In this document: positions 58,077 through 64,000 of the stretch, in pieces
How the letters are laid out: each line of letters begins with the position of its first letter
Numbering within the stretch: the stretch's first letter is position 1
Assembly (NCBI RefSeq): GCF_002575655.3
Contig: NC_053037.3
Span: 50,294,242 to 50,358,241, forward strand
Direction of reading: 5' to 3'
Origin: Aegilops tauschii subsp. strangulata
Lineage: Eukaryota; Streptophyta; Magnoliopsida; Poales; Poaceae
DNA: 64,000 nt
Notes under the pieces: model-generated
Seen by the model: the letters and a program-made list of their open reading frames with translations, nothing else
The model's database searches: none
Told to the model about the DNA's origin: nothing
Program-made: the position numbers and the translations under genes

Positions 58077-59165
58077 TTATGAGCCAAAGGCATGGAAGCA
58101 TACATCCAGGCAATTGGCAAAATGAGTACAATGTATAAGCAAAAATAGTAAGAACACTAGCTAATAATGCAAGAGTTGCTTTTGTAGTGTTGTGTGGAAG
58201 CATCAAATTTTGAAATATGATGATATATAAAAAAATCCCAACAATTGATGATACATATTTTTGGAATATGTATACATGAAGCATGTCTCGACACGGCTGT
58301 AGCAAAATGGGTACAATATAGAAGCAGATGAGTATGAAGAAAGGATAATAAATAAATAAAAAGTGTGCATTATTCATGTTAGGTGGAAGCATGAAATTTT
58401 GAAAAGATAAACAAATGAAGATTTGTGTGGAAGCATATTTTTGGAATAGACCATTACGAGAGAAGAGCATGTAAGCATATATCTAGGTGACCGTAGCAAA
58501 CTGAGTACAATGTAGAAGCACACATGTATGAGGTAAGATAAAAATTCAAAAGTGTGCATAATTCCTGTGAGGTGGAAGCATGCAATTCTGAAACATAAAA
58601 AATTTGTGTGGATACATAGAACATTGTGAGACAAGGCATGGAAGCATACATCTAGTCGACCGTAGCAAACTAATTGCATTGTAGAAGCACAAAAGTAAGA
58701 AGCTAGGTAATAAATTTTGAAACAGAAACAAAAAAAGATTTGTGTGGATACATAGAACATGAGACACAACACGGAAGCATACATCTAGGCGACCATAGCA
58801 AACAGATTGCAAAGTAGAAGCACAAAAGTAAGAAGCTAGGTAATAAAGCAAATGATGCATTTCTAGTGTAAGGTGGAAGAATCAAATTATGAAATCTGAT
58901 GATACATAAACCAAAAATGGATTTGCCGCCAACTGTGTTGCATATGTTTGGAATCTGTATACAAGTAGCAATGACTAAAAAAATCTCTACATTTGTTCTA
59001 TTCATTACTGAAAATTAAAACTAGGTAATAGGAATGATTGATGAGTACATAGCTACGTAATAGAAAATTTACTCTGCATTTGTCCTATTCATTGGAATCA
59101 TCAAAATCAAGGGCGATTGGAGCATACCTTCGATTCGAGATGTGAGCTTAGAAAGGGGTGGTGGT
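58077..59165. repeat. Diverged array of about 180 bp repeats, right part
   Basis: TAGCAAA-type blocks occur near 58118, 58303, 58491, 58663 and 58794 (spacing 185, 188, 172, 131), each with a GAAGCA...GAAATTTTGAAA neighbour. With the insertion removed, the spacing from 6138 to 58118 is about 156, consistent with one array. From 59000 to 59165 the array fades into ordinary sequence. No gene. Confidence 0.65.
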
Positions 59166-59170
59166 GGGGT

Positions 59171-60882
59171 TGAAGGAAATATGCCCTAGAGGCAATAATA
59201 AAGTTGTTATTTATATTTCCTTATATCATGATAAATGTTTATTATTCATGCTAGAATTGTATTAACCGGAAACTTAGTACATGTGTGAATACATAGACAA
59301 ACAGAGTGTCCCTAGTATGCCTATACCTAACTATCTCGTTAATCAAAGATGGTTAAGTTTCCTGACCATAGACATGTGTTGTCATTTGATGAACGGGATC
59401 ACATCATTAGAGAATGATGTGATGGACAAGACCCATCCGTTAGCTTAGCATTATGATCATTTAGTTTTATTGCTATTGCTTTCTTCATGACTTATACATG
59501 TTTCTCTGACTATGAGATTATGCAACTCCCGAATACCGGAGGAACACCTTGTGTGCTATCAAACGTCGCAACGTAACTGGGTGATTATAAAGATGCTCTA
59601 CAGGTGTCTCCAAAGGTGTTTGTTGAGTTGGCATAGATCGAGATTAGGATTTGTCACTCCGAATATCGGAGAGGTATCTCTGGGCCCTCTCGGTAATGCA
59701 CATCACTATAAGCCTTGCAAGCAATGTGACTAATGAGTTAGTTGCGGGATGATGCATTACGGAACGAGTAAAGAGACTTGCCGGTAACGAGATTGAACTA
59801 GGTATGATGATACCGACGATCGAATCTCAGGCAAGTAACATACCGATGACAAAGGGAATGACGTATGTTGTTATGCGGTTTGACCGATAAAGATCTTCGT
59901 AGAATATGTAGGAGCCAACATGAGCATCCAGGTTCCGCTATTGGTTATTGACCGGAGATGTGTCTCGGTCATGTCTACATAGTTCTCGAACCTGTAGGGT
60001 CCGCACGCTTAACGTTCGATGACGATTTGTATTATGAGTTATGTGTTTTGGTGACCGAAGTTTGTTCGGAGTCCCGGATGAGATCACGGACATGATGAGG
60101 AGTCTCGAAATGGTCGAGAGGTAAAGATTGATATATTGGACGAAGGTATTCAGACACCGGAAAGGTTTCGGAATGTTTCAGATATTTATCGGGGAACCGA
60201 GGGGTTACCGGAACCCCCCGGGGAAGTTATGGGCCCTAATGGGCCATAAGGGAGTAGGAGAGGGAAGGCGCGCGCCCCCCAAGGGCAGTCCGAATTGGAC
60301 AGGGGAGGGGGCGCGGCCCCCTCTTTCCTTTCCCTCTCCCTCTCCTTCCCTCCTCCCCCCTCTTGGAATAGGAAAAGGAATCCAACTAGGATTGGGAATC
60401 CTAGTTGGACTCCCCCCTTGGCGCGCCCTCCTTGGCCGCCGGCCTCCTCCTCCCCCTCCTTTATATACGTGGCCAGGGGGAACCCAAAAGACACATCAAT
60501 TGTTCTTTAGCCGTGTGCGGTGCCCCCTTCCACAGTTTACCACCTCGGTCATATTGTCGTAGTGCTTAGGCGAAGCCCTGCACGGATCACATCACCAATG
60601 TCGTCGCCACGCCGTCGTGCTGACGGAACTCTCCCTTGACCCTCAACTGGATCAAGAGCTCGAGGGACGTCATCGAGCTGAACAACACGGAGGTGCCGTA
60701 CGTTCGGTACTTGGATCGGTTGGATCGTGAAGACGTTCGACTACATCAACCACGTTACTAAACGCTTCCGCTTTCGGTCTACGAGGGTACATGGACACAC
60801 TCTCCCGTCTCTTTGCTATGCATCTGCTAGATAGATCTTGCGTGATCGTAGGAATTTTTTTTAAATTACTACGTTCCCAACA
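59171..60882 (+). mobile_element. Solo Copia LTR (BARE/WIS/Angela type), 1712 bp
   Basis: It is complete from TGAAGGAAATATGCCC to ...CGTTCCCAACA. The TSD GGGGT at 59166-59170 and 60883-60887 is perfect. A TATA-like TTTATATACG lies at 60461-60470. No internal sequence remains, so the two LTRs of a full element recombined. Confidence 0.95.
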
Positions 60883-60887
60883 GGGGT

Positions 60888-61205
60888 TGCAATCCACTGC
60901 CGTTTCTCCGGCAGCCGATCCAACGAATCCACGAATCGTCGTTGAGGATTGGGGCTCGGCCCCCTACTGTCGAGATGGCACACGTCCCATCTCGCCCGGG
61001 GGACGCATTGGTGGATTGGACGACGGAATGGCCGAGTGGCTCGACGACGAGGAGAGCGGAGGAGCGGGGGTAGCGGCTAGTCGAAGAGGGAGAAGCAGGA
61101 GCAAGGGGCGGAGCCGGGGAGAAAGGGGACCTGGCAAGGCGAGTGAGTTGTGGAGCGCTCGAGGTGGAGGAGGAGCTCCAGACGGTGCAGCCCCTTGGAA
61201 GCTAG
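60888..61205 (-). other. GC-rich exon-like stretch (possible first exon of a decayed minus-strand gene)
   Basis: On the minus strand, GC-rich sequence (60888-61190) joined across the solo LTR to 59130-59165 ends in CGAATCGAAGGTATGC, a good splice donor near 59130. Composition and the donor suggest a 5' exon or UTR of a transposon gene whose next exon could be the minus-strand fragment at 5688. The link is speculative. Confidence 0.3.
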
Positions 61206-61333
61206 CATGGAGTGCAAATAAAGAAGCAAATAGTTTAGCTAAGTTTTCCAATTCTTTCGATGAGGGGCGCCATGTTTGGTTTCAACCCCATGATCCTTGT
61301 TGTATCCCACTTCAAGTGGTATTTGATAAATAA
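61206..61333 (+). pseudogene. RNase H-like C-terminal tail of a LINE (fragment)
   Basis: It reads WSANKEANSLAKFSNSFDEG, then a short RHVW segment, ending VVFDK and TAA 61331-61333. The ANK-x-AD-x-LAK pattern followed by a short W/P-rich tail is the C-terminus of the RNase H domain in plant LINEs and related fragments. The frame is open into the GC-rich sequence upstream, but that part does not look like RNase H. Confidence 0.5.
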
Positions 61334-61589
61334 AGTTTAGCTTTTCCCTCAAAACTAAAATAAGAAAAATCTAGCACCGAGTGCACACAGTCGAGTTAGC
61401 AACTGTGGCTCGCCAAAAGGCAGCCCTAACATATGAGTAATAGCTACAACGACAGATTCATTTTTGTTTTGAAAAAAATTCTACATTTCTTGGAGAAAAT
61501 GGTAAATCTTTTTCCTAAAAATTTGAATAATGGTCGAAAAATGTTAACAAAATTCAAACAAAACCTTTGAAACATGATTTTTTAATAGG
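61334..61589. other. AT-rich intergenic sequence
   Basis: I see no gene, element end or repeat that I can support here. Confidence 0.4.
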
Positions 61590-61860
61590 TGAACAAAAAT
61601 TTAAAAACATGAACAATTTTAATATATGCTGAACAATTTTTAGTATACACTGAACCTTTTGTAATATACACTGAACAAATTTTAAATACATATTGAACAT
61701 TTTTTTCTGATATTTGTAGAACAATTTTTAAACATGCATTGGACATTTTGTGATATATGCTGAATATTTTTTAATTGCACATTGAACATTTGTACAAAAG
61801 TGTTGGACATTTTAATATAGGGTGGACATTTTCTTAAATACACAATGAATGTTTTGTATA
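61590..61860. repeat. AT-rich minisatellite
   Basis: About ten diverged units of roughly 27-30 bases of the type TATATGCTGAACAATTTTT. It is followed by a purine-rich tract at 61895-61980. Such stretches are common in DNA-transposon flanks of Triticeae. Confidence 0.65.
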
Positions 61861-62070
61861 TAAACAAGCAATGAACTTTGTATAATACACACAGAAAAAG
61901 AAAGAAAAAAAGCAGGAAAAAGGAAAAGAAAGAATATAAAGTAAATGGAAACAGAAACAGAAAAAAAAAACAGAAAATGAGAAGAAGAAGCCGAGCAACC
62001 GTGGGCCGGCCCAATATAGGGCGTCAGGAGTCGAGCTTCAGCGAAGGCTCGTTCTTTTGACACCTGCGGC

Positions 62071-62903
62071 GAAATCACTAATAGAGAAGTACTATTTGCA
62101 AAGATCACTTTCACGTTCCTATGTTGCGACAAGTGATGCGCTGCATGTGCACCACTTGTCATAACCTGAGAGTTTTTTCCTTTTTTCGTCCATCCATTTT
62201 TTAAACGTTTTATCTCTTAAACCGTGTGCCCAAAACTCAAACTGTTTTCATCGTTGAATTCCTCGCGTTAAGACCTTCAAAACTAGACACTGTGTTGATA
62301 GGTTTTGACAAACATTTTATTCACGAAAAAACTGGCGAAAAAACCCGGACGAAAAAACTATGCCTCTCGCGTAAGGAAAACAAAGAAAACGTGTGTTTTT
62401 CCGGCGGAAGCAAAAAAATACGTGTTTTTTTACTGTGTCCGAGAGGCACGACTCGCGAAAGAAAAGAAACATATTTTTTTTTCATTTTCAAGAGGCATGA
62501 CCAATATGTGCCTCCCGCGGAAGCAAAACCATGTTTCTCGTGGAGGAAAAAAAGAAAACACGTTTTTTTTTCTGTTTCCGATAGGCACGGCCGTGCCTCT
62601 TGCGGAAGCAAAACCATGCCTCTCGTGAAAGGAAACCGTGCCTCTCGTGAAAGCAAAATTGATGCAATTTTTTTTTCAAATTTTTTGTCCAAAAGATAGG
62701 AAAGACCGGTGGAAAATCGAAAAGCCAAAAAACCTGGAAAAATCCATCTAAAAAGCCGAAAACGCATGGGAAAAATAAAATTCGAAGGGAGAGTCCAGGG
62801 CGCGACACGTGGCGGCGGCTGAGAGCACACCACTTGGCGCGCTCTTAACCCACCCCATGTGACCCTAACTCCCGAACGAGCGCTTCTCAATTAGTTGCTC
62901 TCC
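62071..62903. mobile_element. Probable Mutator-like MITE, about 830 bp
   Basis: The left end has ACTAATAGAGAAGTACT. The right end, read on the minus strand, has ACTAATTGAGAAGCGCT. The flanks ACCTGCGGC (62062-62070) and GCCTGCGGG (62904-62912) agree at 7 of 9 bases, as a mutated 9-bp duplication would. The inside holds repeated TGCCTCTCGCGAAAG-like blocks in both orientations and no transposase. The exact ends are uncertain by a few bases. Confidence 0.55.
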
Positions 62904-62912
62904 GCCTGCGGG

Positions 62913-63171
62913 CGTCAAATAGGATCTGCCATGATTAAGCCCATGGACCAGCAGGCAGAAGGTAATACTATTTTCAAGGGAGATGTAGAAGATTAGGCCC
63001 ACGACTGTCGAGTCAGGCCGCAACAGTTAGGCCATCTCCAACTAAAAAAAAACAATTTAGCCCATCTCATCTCGACGACTCGATCGGCCTGGTACGAGTA
63101 GCTTTTACTCCTAGTCTCCCACAACAGTCCAGTAGTCCACAGCCATCTCCGTCTCCGGCCACCGCATCGCC
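62913..63171 (+). promoter_or_regulatory. Presumed promoter and 5' UTR of the right-edge gene
   Basis: About 260 bases between the MITE and the ATG. No clear TATA box. A pyrimidine-rich patch (CTCCTAGTCTCCC) near 63107-63120 and a run of A near 63041-63050 are the only notable features. The transcription start cannot be fixed. Confidence 0.4.
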
Positions 63172-63849
63172 ATGGCCTCCGCCTCGTCCGGCGCCGCGGC
63201 CTTCTCCCGCCTCGTCGACCGCACCCGCGTCCCGGACCCCACACTCCAGCGCCACGCCGTCGCGGCCTTCTTCCGCCACCTCCTCACGCTGCCCCCTCCT
63301 CTCCCCGCGGCCGCCCACGACGGCATCTCCTCCCTCCTCGCTTCCCCGCACGCCGCTGTCGCCGCCTACGCCTGCGCGTCCCTCGCCCGCCTCGCGGTCT
63401 CCCGCACCGACCTCCTCGCCCCCGACGAGGCCCTCCCGTTCCTCATCGCATCCCTCTCCGCTTCCCCGTCTCCCCGCCTGGCCTCATGCCTCGTCAAGGC
63501 CGTAGCCGCGCTCGTTTCCTGCGTCCTCCGCTCGGGCCCCGCTGGCTCACGCTTCCCGCCCCACAACCACCCCTTCGTCCAGGCTCTCGCGTCGGGCGCT
63601 GACGGCGCGCGCGCGGAGCTGTCGCGGCAGGCGGCCAGGATGGTCGCCGAGGGGGTCGACGGCGTGGTGGGGTTCCTGAGGCCGTTCGTGATGTTTGCCG
63701 TGGTGAGGAAGGGGGACGCCGCGTTCGCGAGGGATTTGATCGGCGCGCTTGCCGCAGCGGCCGCTGCAGCGGGCAAATCGGATGCGGCGGTCCCAGTGCT
63801 GAAATTGCTCGGCGAGAGCTTGCTGCATTTCGGCCGCGGGGATGGGGAG
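63172..63849 (+). CDS. Probable ARM/HEAT-like protein, first exon (226 residues)
   Basis: ATG 63172 has a strong context (ATCGCCATGG) and begins MASASSGAAAFSRLVDRTRV. The exon ends GGGGAG before GTATGT at 63850, a strong donor in phase 0; reading on would meet a stop within 30 codons. The protein is Ala/Leu-rich and made of paired helices (HAVAAFFRHLLTL, AYACASLARLAV, LVKAVAALVSCVL, LIGALAAAAAAAG, VPVLKLLGESLLHFG), the look of an armadillo/HEAT solenoid. No signal peptide or membrane segment is evident. Codons are strongly GC-rich at third positions, as in many grass first exons. I do not recognise the gene. It is the only host-type gene seen. Confidence 0.75.
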
Positions 63850-64000
63850 GTATGTGTGTTGGTTTATTCCCTTATTGATGGTAGTATTCATTCTGGGGAA
63901 TGCATTTGTTGGCAATGCTGCGAGGAATCTTAGGGCACATAAACAACAGCACAGTCGTTTTGCATTTCGTTTGTGTTCGAGCAATGATTGTTGTGGCACG
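63850..64000 (+). other. First intron of the right-edge gene (partial)
   Basis: It begins GTATGTGTGTTGG and becomes AT-rich at once, in contrast to the exon. No acceptor is seen before the window edge. Confidence 0.65.

Noticed and set aside
62226..62890. ORFs of 157 and 189 codons inside the Mutator-like MITE
   Set aside because: They are read from repeated TGCCTCTCG and A/T-run sequence, give low-complexity K/F-rich products, and show no domain.

Overview
The window is plant nuclear DNA, almost certainly from a Triticeae grass (wheat, Aegilops or barley group). The reasons are two Stowaway MITEs with CTCCCTCCGT ends, BARE/WIS/Angela-type Copia LTRs, a LARD-type element with LTRs above 4 kb, and very deep nesting of LTR retrotransposons. 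I see one host-type gene, whose first exon lies at the right edge (63172-63849). The rest is transposable elements and their debris.

Layout. 1-3045: a Copia element on the minus strand, running off the left edge, inserted in a LINE whose 3' end follows (3046-4247). 4248-6253: a Stowaway MITE, a FAR1-domain fragment, a minus-strand fragment resembling proteins carried by plant DNA transposons, and the start of a diverged array of about 180 bp. 6254-58076: one large nest. 58077-61333: the rest of the array, a complete solo Copia LTR with a perfect GGGGT duplication, a GC-rich exon-like stretch and a LINE-type RNase H tail. 61334-62903: an AT-rich minisatellite and a Mutator-like MITE. 62904-64000: promoter, first exon and first intron of a probable ARM/HEAT-like gene.

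The nest, read by matching LTR ends and target-site duplications (TSDs): a left-truncated Copia LTR (L1; 6254-6402 plus 56591-58076) was hit by a Gypsy-like element with a tRNA-Asp primer site (G2; 6403-56585, TSD ATCAT). G2 was hit by a minus-strand, apparently non-coding Gypsy-like element with a tRNA-Lys primer site (G3; 9995-53216, TSD GCGGT/ACGGT). G3 received two insertions: a Tekay-clade chromovirus on the minus strand (G4; 12768-37603, TSD AGCTA) and a LARD (G6; 38218-50012, TSD AAACC). The left LTR of G4 was then hit by a Tat-clade Gypsy element (G5; 12867-26848, TSD ATAAC).

Coding content. G5 has one gag-pol frame with four lesions, two RNase H domains, and on the opposite strand a six-exon gene (25020-21189) whose reading frame is kept across all five introns with a single in-frame stop. 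G4 has an extra ORF upstream of gag, a damaged gag and an open 1112-codon pol ending in a chromodomain. G2 has one gag-like ORF and no pol. G3 and G6 have no convincing ORF. G3 carries a degenerate tRNA-Lys(CUU) sequence, the same tRNA its primer-binding site matches, and many copies of a polypurine-tract-like motif. These are the most unusual features of the window.

All substitution counts are by eye, and family names are given only where sequence features support them.
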